Below, one piece after another: positions 25,315-35,115 of a DNA stretch of 64,000 nucleotides (its first letter is position 1; the number at the start of each line of letters is the position of its first letter). The notes beneath the pieces were generated by a model. That model did not search any database and was not told where the DNA came from. It worked only from the letters and a program-made list of their open reading frames with translations. Source of the stretch: Bacillota bacterium (GTDB lineage: Bacteria; Bacillota; Clostridia; Lachnospirales; Lachnospiraceae); NCBI GenBank assembly GCA_023442465.1, contig JAEZZQ010000050.1, positions 1 through 64,000 of the forward strand, read 5' to 3'. Both the position numbers and the translations under genes were made by a program.

Positions 25315-26850
25315 ATGGGAGCAACGTTTACATCCTTTTATTTTTTGTGCTTTTATGCATGTATATTAATTATATATTATCTGATTCCTCAAAAAACGCA
25401 ATGGGTATTTTTGCTTTTATCCAGCATCGCGTATTATTTGCTCTCCGGAAACGGCATACTAATTTTGTATCCGGTCTGCGCATGTATTGCGGCATATGCG
25501 GGTATACGAATTATGGGCGGGACGGATAGCCTGAAGCGGAAAAGAGCTGCTCTGGCGGGAGTGGTCTTGCTGCTCGTCGGCTCTTTAGTAATGCTTAAGT
25601 ATGTGAACTTCGGCATCAATACGGTAAATGGAATTGCAGGGCTATTTGGAAGTGAGGAGGCGGTACTTACCGGATTTAAACTTATGGTGCCTCTTGGAAT
25701 ATCCTTTTATACTTTTTCCATCCTCGGCTATGTGATAGACGTGTACAATGGAATTGCCGTGCCTCAGAAGAATTTTTTCAAAACGGCGCTGTATGGTATG
25801 TATTTTCCTTCTATTTTATCAGGACCTATTCTGCGGTATCGGGAGGACGGAGAACAGTTCTTCACACCTCATCCCTTCAACTATAGGGAAGTGACCTTCG
25901 GTTTGCAGCGAATGGTGTGGGGATTTTTCAAAACCTTGGTAATTTCCGAGAGAATGCGCTTTGTGGTGGATACGGTTTACGGTAATTACGGAGATTATCC
26001 CGGCGCATACATATGGCTGGCTACGGTATGTTATGCGTTTCAGCTCTATACTAATTTCTCCGGTTGTATGGATATCGTTCTGGGAGTGTCTCAGACTTTC
26101 GGTCTAAAGCTTCCCGAAAACTTTGCTACTCCCTTTTTTGCAAAAAATATTTCGGAATACTGGAGAAGATGGCATATCACGCTGGGCGTATGGATGAAGG
26201 AATATGTGTTTTATCCGCTGCTTCGTACCGGAATCTTTAGCCGTCTTTCCAAAAATATGAGAGAACGGTTCGGTAAGAAGAGGGGAAAACAGCTCACTAC
26301 CTTTCTGGCAATGTTCGTGCTTTGGTTTTCGGTGGGAATCTGGCATGGCGGGGATTGGAAGTACGTCATCGGTTCCGGTCTGCTGCACTGGTTCTACATC
26401 GTATCGGGAGAGCTTCTGACACCCTTTTTTAATAAGTTTATGGAAAGACTTCATATCGATCCGAAGAAAAGATGGGTGGATGTACTGCGCATGCTGCGCA
26501 CATTCTTCCTCGTAAACATCGGTTTCGTGTTCTTCCGGGCGGATAGTGCGGCGGATGCTTTTCATATGCTGAAGGGAGCGGTAAGCGTATGGAATGCCGG
26601 AATATTGTTTGACGGCTCCGTATTTACGCTGGGGCTGGATTTTATAGAATTTACAATAGCGATAGTATCCCTGCTCATTCTGTTTGCGGTATCTGTTATG
26701 CAGCAGAAGGAAAGCGTCAGGGAGCGGATTGAGAAGAAAAAACTTCCCGTTCGGTGGATTATCTGGTATGCTCTTTTGTTCTATACCATATTGCTTGGAA
26801 ATTATGGACCGGGATACAGTGCGGCGGAGTTTATCTATCAGGGCTTCTAA
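25315..26850 (+). CDS. MBOAT-family O-acyltransferase, second of three (acyl-ACP module)
   Basis: 511 residues and about eleven helices. Family motifs are NFSGCMDIVLG, YWRRWHITLGVWMKEYVFYP and the catalytic region VGIWHGGDWKYVIGSGLLHW. The spacing between the two last-mentioned motifs is longer than in the 19636 protein, with a basic loop near residues 305-325. AAAGG precedes ATG 25315. The adjacent FkbH, ACP and VOC genes suggest that it takes a non-acetyl acyl group from an ACP, as DltB takes D-alanine from DltC. No dedicated AlgJ/DltD partner lies next to it. Confidence 0.88.
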   Translation: MGATFTSFYFLCFYACILIIYYLIPQKTQWVFLLLSSIAYYLLSGNGILILYPVCACIAAYAGIRIMGGTDSLKRKRAALAGVVLLLVGSLVMLKYVNFGINTVNGIAGLFGSEEAVLTGFKLMVPLGISFYTFSILGYVIDVYNGIAVPQKNFFKTALYGMYFPSILSGPILRYREDGEQFFTPHPFNYREVTFGLQRMVWGFFKTLVISERMRFVVDTVYGNYGDYPGAYIWLATVCYAFQLYTNFSGCMDIVLGVSQTFGLKLPENFATPFFAKNISEYWRRWHITLGVWMKEYVFYPLLRTGIFSRLSKNMRERFGKKRGKQLTTFLAMFVLWFSVGIWHGGDWKYVIGSGLLHWFYIVSGELLTPFFNKFMERLHIDPKKRWVDVLRMLRTFFLVNIGFVFFRADSAADAFHMLKGAVSVWNAGILFDGSVFTLGLDFIEFTIAIVSLLILFAVSVMQQKESVRERIEKKKLPVRWIIWYALLFYTILLGNYGPGYSAAEFIYQGF

Positions 26851-26936
26851 GAGCGGGAACGGGCTGTCTATCGGTTATTTTGATAGACGGGCATGCGATA
26901 CTCTGCTAAAATAGAAAAAGCATGAAGGAAATGATT

Positions 26937-26963
26937 GTTACTGAGAACGGAGTGAACAGTAAC
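26937..26963 (+). repeat. Family 1 palindromic element, 27-bp derivative
   Basis: GTTACT joined directly to GAGAACGGAGTGAACAGTAAC, as if the centre of the element were deleted. The flanks AAATGATT and ACATGATT match at seven of eight positions, consistent with the target duplication. Confidence 0.6.
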
Positions 26964-26995
26964 ACATGATTGGAAGGAAACTGGAGAGAGTTAAA

Positions 26996-27937
26996 ATGGA
27001 TAAAATTGCGGTTTTGATACCATGCTACAATGAAGAAAAAACGATTGCAAAGGTAGTGGCCGATACGAAGAAGGCGCTGCCGGAAGCGGTGGTTTATGTA
27101 TATGACAACAATTCTACGGATCGTACGGTTGAACTGGCGACTGCGGCGGGGGCCGTAGTGCGGCATGAATATATGCAGGGAAAAGGGAATGTGATCCGCA
27201 GGATGTTCCGTGAAATCGATGCCCAGTGTTATGTCATGGTGGATGGAGATGACACTTATCCTATGGAATATGCTCCGGAGATGGTGGAGAAGGTGCTCGA
27301 ACACCATGCGGATATGGTGGTGGGAGACAGGCTTTCCTCCACATATTTTACTGAAAATAAAAGGCCCTTTCACAATTTGGGAAACAGTCTTGTAAGAGGC
27401 ACGATCAATCGTCTGTTCGGATGTGAGATCAAAGACATTATGACGGGATTTCGAGCATTCAGCTATGGCTTTGTCAAGACTTTTCCGGTACTTTCCAAGG
27501 GCTTTGAGATAGAGACAGAGATGACCATACACGCCGTGTTTAACAACATGCAGATTGAAAATGTAATCGTAGACTACAGGGACAGGCCTGAGGGCAGCCA
27601 GTCCAAGTTGAATACTTACTCGGACGGAATGAGAGTGCTCGGAACGATTGGAAGGCTGTATAAGGATTACAAGCCTTTTGGCTTTTTTTCTCTGCTGGCG
27701 CTTATTCTTGCAGTAATCGCTACTGTATTCTTCATCCCAATATTGGTGGCTTTTATAAGAACCGGGGTGGTGGATAAGTTTCCTACACTGTTTGTTTGCT
27801 GTTTCGTTATGCTGGCGGCAGTTCAGGCCTTTTTCTCCGGCATGATTCTGTCCAATATGGCGCTGAAAAACAGAAGGGACTTCGAATTCCGTTTGAACAT
27901 GATTCAGGGGAAGATAAAAAATGATGATGTGGATTAA
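26996..27937 (+). CDS. Polyprenyl-phosphate glycosyltransferase (GT2, GtrB/DPM-like)
   Basis: 313 residues: a GT-A catalytic domain (residues 1-230) and two C-terminal membrane helices (FSLLALILAVIATVFFIPIL and the segment after it). VLIPCYNEEKTIAKVV, the DGDDTYP catalytic DxD block near residue 83 and GNSLVRGTINRLFG, IMTGFRAFS are typical of enzymes that make polyprenyl-phosphate-linked glucose or related donors. Start ATG 26996 is set by GGAGAGAG ten bases upstream; the upstream in-frame ATG at 26966 has none. It overlaps the following GT-C-like gene by 17 bases, consistent with donor synthesis coupled to donor use. Confidence 0.88.
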   Translation: MDKIAVLIPCYNEEKTIAKVVADTKKALPEAVVYVYDNNSTDRTVELATAAGAVVRHEYMQGKGNVIRRMFREIDAQCYVMVDGDDTYPMEYAPEMVEKVLEHHADMVVGDRLSSTYFTENKRPFHNLGNSLVRGTINRLFGCEIKDIMTGFRAFSYGFVKTFPVLSKGFEIETEMTIHAVFNNMQIENVIVDYRDRPEGSQSKLNTYSDGMRVLGTIGRLYKDYKPFGFFSLLALILAVIATVFFIPILVAFIRTGVVDKFPTLFVCCFVMLAAVQAFFSGMILSNMALKNRRDFEFRLNMIQGKIKNDDVD

Positions 27938-29345
27938 AAAAATAAAAAAATATACAACTTCTTTGGAAAAATGGGATATGGGCCTGCTCATCGTATGTTT
28001 GGGCTTCTATCTCTTTTTTCCGTTTTACGACGGGCCGGTGTGGTGCGCAGATTCTCCCAGCTATGCAACTATGAACATTACGAGGGAGCCTTTATATCCT
28101 ACGTTTCTATGGATATTTCGCAGCCTGTTCGGCGAAGAAGGGTATCTCATGCCCGTGGTGATCATTCAAAGCCTCCTCGCAGCGTATGCGACGTGGAAAC
28201 TGGCTGTTACCGTGAAAAAATATAAAGCCGGCAGCCGGCTGCTGGCTTTTTTGTCCGTATGCTTTCAGTTCGGTGTAACGTTTCTCTGCCGCTTTGTGGC
28301 GATTAGAGGTTCTTCGTATATCGACAGCATTATGACCGAAGGGCTCGGCTTATCTCTCTATGTACTCTTTATCGTTCAGCTATACAAATATATTATGGAA
28401 GAAAAGATGCGTAATCTGGCGGCGACAGCATGCTTTGCCCTGCTTCTCGTTAATCTCCGCAAGCAGATGCTCATTTCACTTGCTTTGATGGCAGCGGTAT
28501 TTATCCTATATTATCTCATAAAAAAGAGGAACATGAAAAAGCTGCTGTTATTGCTGGGACTGACCGTATGCTTATTTTTTGCCGGCAAGCTTTCAGACCG
28601 CTTTTACAACTATTGCGTCAGGGGCGTTTGGATGGAACATTCCGGCAACTCTATGGGGATGCTGTGCACATTGATTTATACCTCCGAGGAGGGGGACGCT
28701 TCTTTGTTCGAGGATGAGACGGTGCGCGGCCTATATGAGGAGATTCTTGCGCAGGCAAACGAGCAGGGGCTTCGCAAGATGTATGCGCCTGAAGGATGGG
28801 TGGATTTATCTACTCATTATGCGGACAGCTACGATGCCATAGGTTATGGTATCATCAATCCGGTGGTTCAGGAATATATTGCAGAGCATTTTGAATATTC
28901 GGAAATAGATGCGGTACTTCAATATGATATATATTGTAATTCGATGGCAAAGACGCTGCTTTTGCAAGGGACACACTTTGATACGGGTGATTTGCTTCAG
29001 GTCTTTTTGGCAAATACGTGGAAGGGCTTTGTTAATTCCATCGCAAGGGTGAATACTTATCTGAATTTATATGCGGTTTTGGCATATGTGCTCTATCTTC
29101 TTTTGTACGTGTATTCTTCTTGCGAAGGCAGCAAGCCGAATGCAAGCCGAAAAGGGTGGAGGTTACCGGACAGTACGCTGACCATGGCAGAGATTGTGAT
29201 CGGCGGAGTGATTGTGAATTCCATTGTGGTAGGGGCCATGATATTTACGCAGCCCCGCTATATGATTTATAATATGGGGTTGTTTTATACAGCATTGTCT
29301 CTGTTGGCATACGATTTACTTCCTTGGAAGGGGAGAAAGCAGTGA
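27921..29345 (+). CDS. Polytopic membrane protein, GT-C-like
   Basis: 474 residues, about ten helices. The first outer loop contains VWCADSPSYATM and then REPLYPTFLWIFRSLFG, a D-x-x-x-Y with P-x-Y-P pattern seen in GT39/GT83-type GT-C enzymes. A soluble outer segment of about 120 residues lies near 235-350. Start overlaps the GT2 gene, so the pair are probably co-translated and work with the same polyprenyl-phosphate sugar. No named family is claimed. Confidence 0.65.
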   Translation: MMMWIKKIKKYTTSLEKWDMGLLIVCLGFYLFFPFYDGPVWCADSPSYATMNITREPLYPTFLWIFRSLFGEEGYLMPVVIIQSLLAAYATWKLAVTVKKYKAGSRLLAFLSVCFQFGVTFLCRFVAIRGSSYIDSIMTEGLGLSLYVLFIVQLYKYIMEEKMRNLAATACFALLLVNLRKQMLISLALMAAVFILYYLIKKRNMKKLLLLLGLTVCLFFAGKLSDRFYNYCVRGVWMEHSGNSMGMLCTLIYTSEEGDASLFEDETVRGLYEEILAQANEQGLRKMYAPEGWVDLSTHYADSYDAIGYGIINPVVQEYIAEHFEYSEIDAVLQYDIYCNSMAKTLLLQGTHFDTGDLLQVFLANTWKGFVNSIARVNTYLNLYAVLAYVLYLLLYVYSSCEGSKPNASRKGWRLPDSTLTMAEIVIGGVIVNSIVVGAMIFTQPRYMIYNMGLFYTALSLLAYDLLPWKGRKQ

Positions 29346-29417
29346 GGTGTATTCCGGTAAAAATTGGGGGACTTTGAAGAAATATGATTTGAATATGGAT
29401 AAGGGTAAGGATGATAG

Positions 29418-31190
29418 ATGATTAAGAGGGTGTTTAATTACTGGTATTTGGTTTTGATTGGAGCATTTTTTGCAGTATCGATCGGGGTTTATGCTTGCTT
29501 TGGCGAGGAAAGTTATATTGCTGTACATGATAATCTTGACCTGTTCGTGGCGCAGTTCCAGATGATGAAAAATACAGGGAGCTTTTTTGCCCATAATGTG
29601 GAAGCCCCCTTTTTAGGAGGAATCAGCAGGGATAATCTCCCTTCAGAGCTTTCGCTTTATACAGTGCTGTTTATGTGTCTGCCTTCCTTCGCGGCGTATA
29701 TAACGGGATATTTTCTTAAGATAGTGATAGCGATGGTTTCGGTATGGCTGCTGGCAGGGGACTGGTACGCAGAGAAGAGGAAAGAGTATCGTTCGCTTGT
29801 AGCACTGCTTGGTTTTGCCTATGGGGCTTTGAACATGTTTCCTGCTTTTGGAATTCCGTTCACCTCTATCCCGCTTGTCATTTACTTACTGAGAAGGATA
29901 TATAAGAAGCCCTCGGTTTGGTTATATTTAGCCCTTTTTTGTTATCCTTTTTTGTCTTATTTTTCTTATTTCGGTTTTTTTATTCTCGCTTACCTTACCG
30001 TTGCTGTTATCTGGCTTGCCATTCGGGATAAAAAGCTTTCCAAAGCCTTACTGCTTGCACTTTTTGTGCTTGGGGCAGGATACGTGGCCTTTGAATACCG
30101 CCTGTTTAGCGTAATGCTTTTTAGCGATACGCAGACGATTCGCGCTACCATGGTGGAGGCGGATTTAACGGCGGGAGAGGTTCTGAGACAGATTGGGGAC
30201 GTGTGGAAAAATGGAATGTTCCATGCGGAAAGCGTACATGGGAAGCTGGTACTTCCGGTTTGCATCTTATATTTTATTTATCTGAACGGTAAATATATGA
30301 AGGATAGAAATTGGAGGGGGATTTTTCATGACAGCTATAACCTTCTCATCTTTGTGATTTTATTTAACAGCATAATATACGGAATTTATAATTGGGGCGG
30401 CTTTCGCAGGCTGGTGGAAACTCTTCTGCCGCCGCTCAAGGGATTTCAATTTAATAGGACAGTATTTTTCAGCCCGTTTTTATGGTATGCGTCTTTCTTT
30501 ATGGTGCTGCAGCGTCTTTGTGATTGCCGGAGCTTGCCTTTTCTGGGAAAAATAAAGGAGAAAGATGTGTTGAAATGGCTGACAAGCGGTCTTGCGAATG
30601 GGCTGGCACTAGCTTCGATTGCCATTATCCTTCTGACTCCCGGCAGGTATAACGATTGGTACGCCACCTGCAAAAATAAGACATTAGAGCTGGCCAAGGG
30701 AAAAGTGGCCGATGATATGTCCTATGGGGAATTCTATTCTACGGAATTATTTACGGAAATCAAAGAGGACATCGGTTATGGCGGCGAATGGGCCGTAGCA
30801 TATGGAATTCATCCGGCGGTATTAGAATATAACGGCATTGCTACGCTGGACGGTTATCTGGGTTTTTATTCCCAGCAATATAAAGAAGAGTTTCGCAAGG
30901 TGATAGCTCCTGCGCTGGAAAGGGTGGAAGCCAGCAGGATTTATTATGACGACTGGGGGGCACGGGTGTATGTGTATTCCGGGACGGATGTTTCCGTAGT
31001 AAGTGCTACAAAGACAATACATGTAACTGATCATGATTTATATATGGATACCGGGGCTTTTAAGGAATTGGGGGGGAAGTATATTTTTTCCCGGATTGAG
31101 CTTGGAAACGCGAAGGCGCTGGGACTTACGCTCGTGAAGGCATATGAACAGGAGAAGTCACCTTATATAATTTATTTATATGAAAAATAG
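29418..31190 (+). CDS. DUF6044-like polytopic membrane protein, GT-C-like
   Basis: 590 residues with about eleven helices in the first 420 and a soluble C-terminal part. The first outer loop reads YIAVHDNLDLFVAQFQMM, resembling the DUF6044 family and the acidic loop of GT-C glycosyltransferases. It lies 72 bases after the preceding membrane protein. Its exact role in polysaccharide side-chain addition is inferred from company only. Confidence 0.68.
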   Translation: MIKRVFNYWYLVLIGAFFAVSIGVYACFGEESYIAVHDNLDLFVAQFQMMKNTGSFFAHNVEAPFLGGISRDNLPSELSLYTVLFMCLPSFAAYITGYFLKIVIAMVSVWLLAGDWYAEKRKEYRSLVALLGFAYGALNMFPAFGIPFTSIPLVIYLLRRIYKKPSVWLYLALFCYPFLSYFSYFGFFILAYLTVAVIWLAIRDKKLSKALLLALFVLGAGYVAFEYRLFSVMLFSDTQTIRATMVEADLTAGEVLRQIGDVWKNGMFHAESVHGKLVLPVCILYFIYLNGKYMKDRNWRGIFHDSYNLLIFVILFNSIIYGIYNWGGFRRLVETLLPPLKGFQFNRTVFFSPFLWYASFFMVLQRLCDCRSLPFLGKIKEKDVLKWLTSGLANGLALASIAIILLTPGRYNDWYATCKNKTLELAKGKVADDMSYGEFYSTELFTEIKEDIGYGGEWAVAYGIHPAVLEYNGIATLDGYLGFYSQQYKEEFRKVIAPALERVEASRIYYDDWGARVYVYSGTDVSVVSATKTIHVTDHDLYMDTGAFKELGGKYIFSRIELGNAKALGLTLVKAYEQEKSPYIIYLYEK

Positions 31191-31225
31191 AGCTGTGCTG
31201 CCGAAGTGCTTGGCGGTGAGAGTGT

Positions 31226-31284
31226 GCGAAGCACACTTTTGTTCTACATTAATTGTTACTATGGAGCCGTAGGCTGAATAGTGG
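31226..31284 (+). repeat. Family 2 palindromic repeat with shared inner segment
   Basis: 31255-31284 is a 30-bp palindrome (GTTACTAT, then AGCCG, AGGCT and GAATAGT). Upstream, 31226-31243 carries GCGAAGCACACTTTTGTT, also found at 43638 and, inverted, at about 47380. It lies in the gap between two membrane-protein genes. Confidence 0.55.
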
Positions 31285-31304
31285 CAGAAGGAGAAATGAG
31301 ATGT

Positions 31305-32825
31305 ATGAAAGGTTTGACATTTAGGCGGGAAGGGAATGAAGGTAAGTGGGAACTGGCGGGAGAGATTGTTTTTTATTTGCTCGTGTTCGCGGCGATTGCC
31401 TGTTTTGCTATGTTTCAGACTTATGGAGATCCACCGGATGAAATCAATCGGTTCAAGGTGGTAAACTTTATTAGGAATCATGGAAGGCTGCCTTATGGCG
31501 GGGACCCGGAGGTAATATTAAGCGGTTATGGGGCTTCGTATGCTTTTCAGCCGATATTGACTTATATTATACAAGGATATCTGCTTCGGTTTTTAGGGCT
31601 GTTTACCGCTGACGGATATGTGCTTCTTCTTGCGGCGCGGATGGTGAACGTGTGTTTCGGTGTGCTAATGGCATATTTTGTGCGCCTTATTTCCAAGGAG
31701 GCGTGGAGGAACCCTTATATTCAGTGGACTTTTACGCTGTTGGTTGTTTTCCTGCCCCAGAATATCTTTATTCATTCCTATGTCAATACGGATTCTATGG
31801 CGATGCTATCGGTCTCTGTCATATTTTATGCTCTTTTGCGTGCACAGCGTAGGGGCTATGATAAGAAGGATTGTCTTCTGTTGGCGGCAGGAATTATACT
31901 GTGTGCAATGTCCTACTATAATGCTTACGGTATTATTTTGGCGGCGATACTTATTTTTATCATAAGCTTTATAGATATGGTGCCTGCTCAGGGAGACGGA
32001 GACGGGAAAAGGAAGCAAAAGGTACAGTGGCGGCAAATGTTCCGAAAAGGAAGCCTTATATCCGTTATTGTCTTGCTCGGTATAGGTTGGTGGTTTATTC
32101 GCAATGCGATTCTTTACGGAGGAGATATTATAGCGATGAATGCCCGCCTGGAATGCGCCATAGAGACCGCCACGGCGGAGTTTAATCCCTTGACACGCTT
32201 TACCTATCAGAAAGAGGGGATTCCCTTAAATGAGATGTTGTTCGATACGGGATATATTACCCTGCTCAGAGACAGTTTCATCGCGATGTTCGGGCCGATG
32301 CTGATTCCTACGCATGGGCTAATTTATATATTTTATAAGCGTCTGTGGATAATAGCTTGTGTAGTGGCATTATTACCGGTTAAGGCAATAGGAGAGATAT
32401 TTGCAAGAAGAAGTGAAGGCGTTGAGAAAGGCGGAAGGAATCTGCAAGAGGAAGCTTTTATATGGGAGTCTTATCGCAATACGAATAAAAAGGATGTAGC
32501 TGCTTTTTATACCTGTATGGCTTTATTCTGTGCGATAACGATTGGACTCAGCATTTATTATTCCTATACATGGGAATTTCAGCCTCAGGGAAGGTATATC
32601 CTGCCGGTTTTGATTCCGTTCATGTATCTGGTGACAATAGGAGTTCAAAAGGCGTGTATAGTTCTTGAACGGATTCGGATGAGAATTGTTGGTAAAGTGC
32701 TTTGCCTGGGAATTATGGCATACGTGATGCTTTCCTTTGCCTACAGTCTTTTTGACCGCTTTATACCGTATTATTTGCAGGGAGAAAACATGTTTTCTAT
32801 GTATGGGAATGTCTTTGTGCCATAA
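31305..32825 (+). CDS. DUF2142-like membrane glycosyltransferase (GT-C)
   Basis: About 506 residues and eleven helices. The first outer loop YGDPPDEINRFKVVNFIRNH matches the pattern of DUF2142/GT39-related membrane proteins, including the D-E acidic pair. The start at ATG 31305 gives 11 bases from AAGGAG; the longer frames starting at GTG 31281 or ATG 31296 put the ribosome site inside or too close. It is the last of the five consecutive plus-strand genes from 25315 onward. The sugar transferred is unknown. Confidence 0.7.
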   Translation: MKGLTFRREGNEGKWELAGEIVFYLLVFAAIACFAMFQTYGDPPDEINRFKVVNFIRNHGRLPYGGDPEVILSGYGASYAFQPILTYIIQGYLLRFLGLFTADGYVLLLAARMVNVCFGVLMAYFVRLISKEAWRNPYIQWTFTLLVVFLPQNIFIHSYVNTDSMAMLSVSVIFYALLRAQRRGYDKKDCLLLAAGIILCAMSYYNAYGIILAAILIFIISFIDMVPAQGDGDGKRKQKVQWRQMFRKGSLISVIVLLGIGWWFIRNAILYGGDIIAMNARLECAIETATAEFNPLTRFTYQKEGIPLNEMLFDTGYITLLRDSFIAMFGPMLIPTHGLIYIFYKRLWIIACVVALLPVKAIGEIFARRSEGVEKGGRNLQEEAFIWESYRNTNKKDVAAFYTCMALFCAITIGLSIYYSYTWEFQPQGRYILPVLIPFMYLVTIGVQKACIVLERIRMRIVGKVLCLGIMAYVMLSFAYSLFDRFIPYYLQGENMFSMYGNVFVP

Positions 32826-32998
32826 ATACCCGTATATAGCATGCTATATACCTTATCTTGACCATATTCAGGTTGGATGGTATGATAGAAACCGACGTTA
32901 CTATTGAACAATACGATAATACCTTGCATAGTTTGCAGTTTTAGAATCAGAGCTACTTAAGAGTTTCTTTTACTTTCGAAAGGAGAACGTTTACAGAC

Positions 32999-33976
32999 AT
33001 GGCGGTAAGAATACATAACTTTTTGGGAAGATTAGGGTGGAACGCGAGGAAGTATCTCCCGATGCTGTCCAGTGAAAGCTATCTGAAACTTCAGTTTATA
33101 ACAAGAAGGAAATTACAGAAAAATTATATAGATTATTTTATGGGAGAAGAAGTTCCCATGCCTTTAGTTGTAAATTTAGAGACAATCAACCGCTGCAACA
33201 GTACGTGCGAGTTCTGTACGGCTAACAAAAATGCAGAAAAGAGGCCCTATAAACGTATGGAGGACGAGTTGTTCTATAGCATCATCGACCAACTGGCAGA
33301 GTGGGGATATAAAGGGCATCTGACGATGTATGGAAATAATGAACCGTGGCTGGATACCCGGATTGTGGAGTTTCATAAATATGCCAGAGAAAAGCTTCCC
33401 GAGGCGTTCATTTTCATGTCTACGAACGGGCTTTTGCTTAATGTGGACAAGGTGAAGGCGATTATTCCCTATGTGGACCAGCTCATTATCAATAACTACG
33501 GTTTGGACATGAAGCTTCACGATAACATTCAGGTTGTCTATGATTATATCAAGGCTCATCCGCAGGAATTTGGGGATGTGGATATACTGATTCAGATGCG
33601 CTACTTAAAAGAGGTGCTTACCAACCGCGCAGGCAGTGCTCCGAATAAGAAGGCTACTGAAAAGGTTATTACGGAAACCTGTCTTATGCCCTACACGGAT
33701 ATGTGGATTATGCCTAACGGTAAATTGGGAATTTGCTGCTGCGATAATTTCGAGGTGACGGACTTGGCAGATTTGCATGATATGCCGTTAAAAGACGCAT
33801 GGAACAGTAAGAAGTATCAGGAGCTTCGAAAGGCAATCCGGACGGGAAGACAGAATTATCCGTTCTGTAAGCATTGTGACTTTATCGATGCGGGGCTCCG
33901 CATGGATGCGGTGGATGATGTACTGAAGAATAATGGTAAAATACACGGGGCGAGACAGTCCATGTTTAAAAAGTAG
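32999..33976 (+). CDS. Radical SAM protein with SPASM-like C-terminus
   Basis: 325 residues. NRCNSTCEFCTANKN near residues 62-76 is the CxxxCxxC motif that binds the radical [4Fe-4S] cluster. A C-terminal cysteine cluster (GICCCDN and YPFCKHCDF) looks like a SPASM/twitch auxiliary cluster site. MYGNNEP fits the GGEP position. Radical SAM/SPASM proteins in polysaccharide loci can modify sugars or peptides, but no substrate can be assigned. AAAGGAGAACG lies about 14 bases before ATG, a rather long spacing shared with the rfbA leader at 53636. A terminator follows at 33983. Confidence 0.82.
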   Translation: MAVRIHNFLGRLGWNARKYLPMLSSESYLKLQFITRRKLQKNYIDYFMGEEVPMPLVVNLETINRCNSTCEFCTANKNAEKRPYKRMEDELFYSIIDQLAEWGYKGHLTMYGNNEPWLDTRIVEFHKYAREKLPEAFIFMSTNGLLLNVDKVKAIIPYVDQLIINNYGLDMKLHDNIQVVYDYIKAHPQEFGDVDILIQMRYLKEVLTNRAGSAPNKKATEKVITETCLMPYTDMWIMPNGKLGICCCDNFEVTDLADLHDMPLKDAWNSKKYQELRKAIRTGRQNYPFCKHCDFIDAGLRMDAVDDVLKNNGKIHGARQSMFKK

Positions 33977-33982
33977 TTAAGT

Positions 33983-34010
33983 AAAAGGGACGGCAGCGGC
34001 AGTCCCTTTT
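33983..34010 (+). terminator. Intrinsic terminator after the radical SAM gene
   Basis: Nine-base stem AAAAGGGAC with GTCCCTTTT around a GC-rich loop, then TATT. Confidence 0.75.
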
Positions 34011-34049
34011 ATTAGTAGAATTTCGGATTAGGAGAAGGAGAATGGTGAA

Positions 34050-35066
34050 GTGAAATCTGAAAAGAAAAATGTGATTTATATGGCAGCAATGGTATTAGCG
34101 TTTGCTTTGATGTTAACATCCTGCACAGCGAGTGCCGGTACAGAAGAAAACACAGTGGAAAATATTTCGAATGATTCTTCGGAACAAACAGATTCACAAG
34201 ATAATTTTCTCCAGTCGGGGGCTGCACAGGAGGAAGGCGGTACTCAGGCGGAAGATAGTGTACAGAATAAAACGGATGCACAAAAAGAGGGAAATTCCGA
34301 GGATAAAACCAGTATGGCGGATGATGGAGCAAAAAATGAAGAGCAGCCCCCTTCTCCCTGGGCCGGCAAAAAAGTCTCCATCTGCGGCGACAGCATTTCT
34401 ACTTTTACTGGTTTTATTCCGGACTATTACAGCAAATTCTATCCGGAAAACGGAGATATTACGGATGTGAACGATACCTGGTGGATGCAGGTGATAAAAC
34501 GTACGGGGATGGAGCTTTGCCGGAATGCGTCCTTTTCGGGAAGCACGGTAAGCGGGCAGTCTCAGGATAATCATGAAGGAAGGTATTCCTGCGGCAATCA
34601 GAGGATTGCAGATTTGGCAAGCGAGGAGGGGGAATGGCCGGACATAATTATCATTTTGATGGGTGCCAACGACTTGCTTAACCACATCCCGTTAGGATCC
34701 TATGACGGCGTTTCAGCGGTGGAAGAGGGCTATATACAGACTTTCAGCGAAGCTTATGCGCTGATGTTGGATAAGATGAAGACATGGTATCCCGATGCTG
34801 AAATTTATTGCTGCACCGTTGCAGAGGTATCCCGCTGGAATGATGCGGGAGAAAAGTTTCCGTTTACGAACGAGCACGGCCTGACGGTGAAGGACTATAA
34901 TGCCTGGATAACTGCCATTGCGCAGGAAAAGGGAGCGAAACTTATCGATGTGTATAACTGCGGGATAACTTATGAAAATGCGCGGGAATATACCAGTGAC
35001 GGAACGCATCCAAATGCGGCAGGGGCTAAGCTCATTGCAGATAAGGTCTGCGAGACTTTTCAATAA
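34050..35066 (+). CDS. SGNH/GDSL-hydrolase lipoprotein
   Basis: 338 residues from GTG 34050, with AGGAGAAGGAG upstream. Lipobox LTSC is near residue 25, then a Glu/Gln/Asn-rich linker to about residue 95. The SGNH domain follows with ICGDSISTF (nucleophile), a Gly in FSGSTV, GANDLL and SDGTHPNAAG (Asp and His). It resembles carbohydrate esterases acting on acylated glycans at the cell surface. It is bounded by terminators on both sides, hence expressed alone. Confidence 0.82.
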   Translation: MKSEKKNVIYMAAMVLAFALMLTSCTASAGTEENTVENISNDSSEQTDSQDNFLQSGAAQEEGGTQAEDSVQNKTDAQKEGNSEDKTSMADDGAKNEEQPPSPWAGKKVSICGDSISTFTGFIPDYYSKFYPENGDITDVNDTWWMQVIKRTGMELCRNASFSGSTVSGQSQDNHEGRYSCGNQRIADLASEEGEWPDIIIILMGANDLLNHIPLGSYDGVSAVEEGYIQTFSEAYALMLDKMKTWYPDAEIYCCTVAEVSRWNDAGEKFPFTNEHGLTVKDYNAWITAIAQEKGAKLIDVYNCGITYENAREYTSDGTHPNAAGAKLIADKVCETFQ

Positions 35067-35071
35067 TAAGA

Positions 35072-35106
35072 AGAAGGTATCCCAATCTATAGTTGGGATA
35101 CCTTCT
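35072..35106. terminator. Bidirectional terminator between convergent genes
   Basis: Fourteen-base stem AGAAGGTATCCCAA with TTGGGATACCTTCT. T-rich sequence lies on the plus side and near the minus-strand stop. Confidence 0.8.
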
Positions 35107-35115
35107 CTATTTTGG

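Noticed and set aside
26867..26900. Hairpin GTCTATC/GATAGAC after the second MBOAT as a terminator
   Set aside because: It has no following T-run and only a short stem, so it was not called.
26906..27991. Minus-strand 361-residue ORF
   Set aside because: It is a shadow of the GT2 gene, which has clear catalytic motifs on the plus strand.
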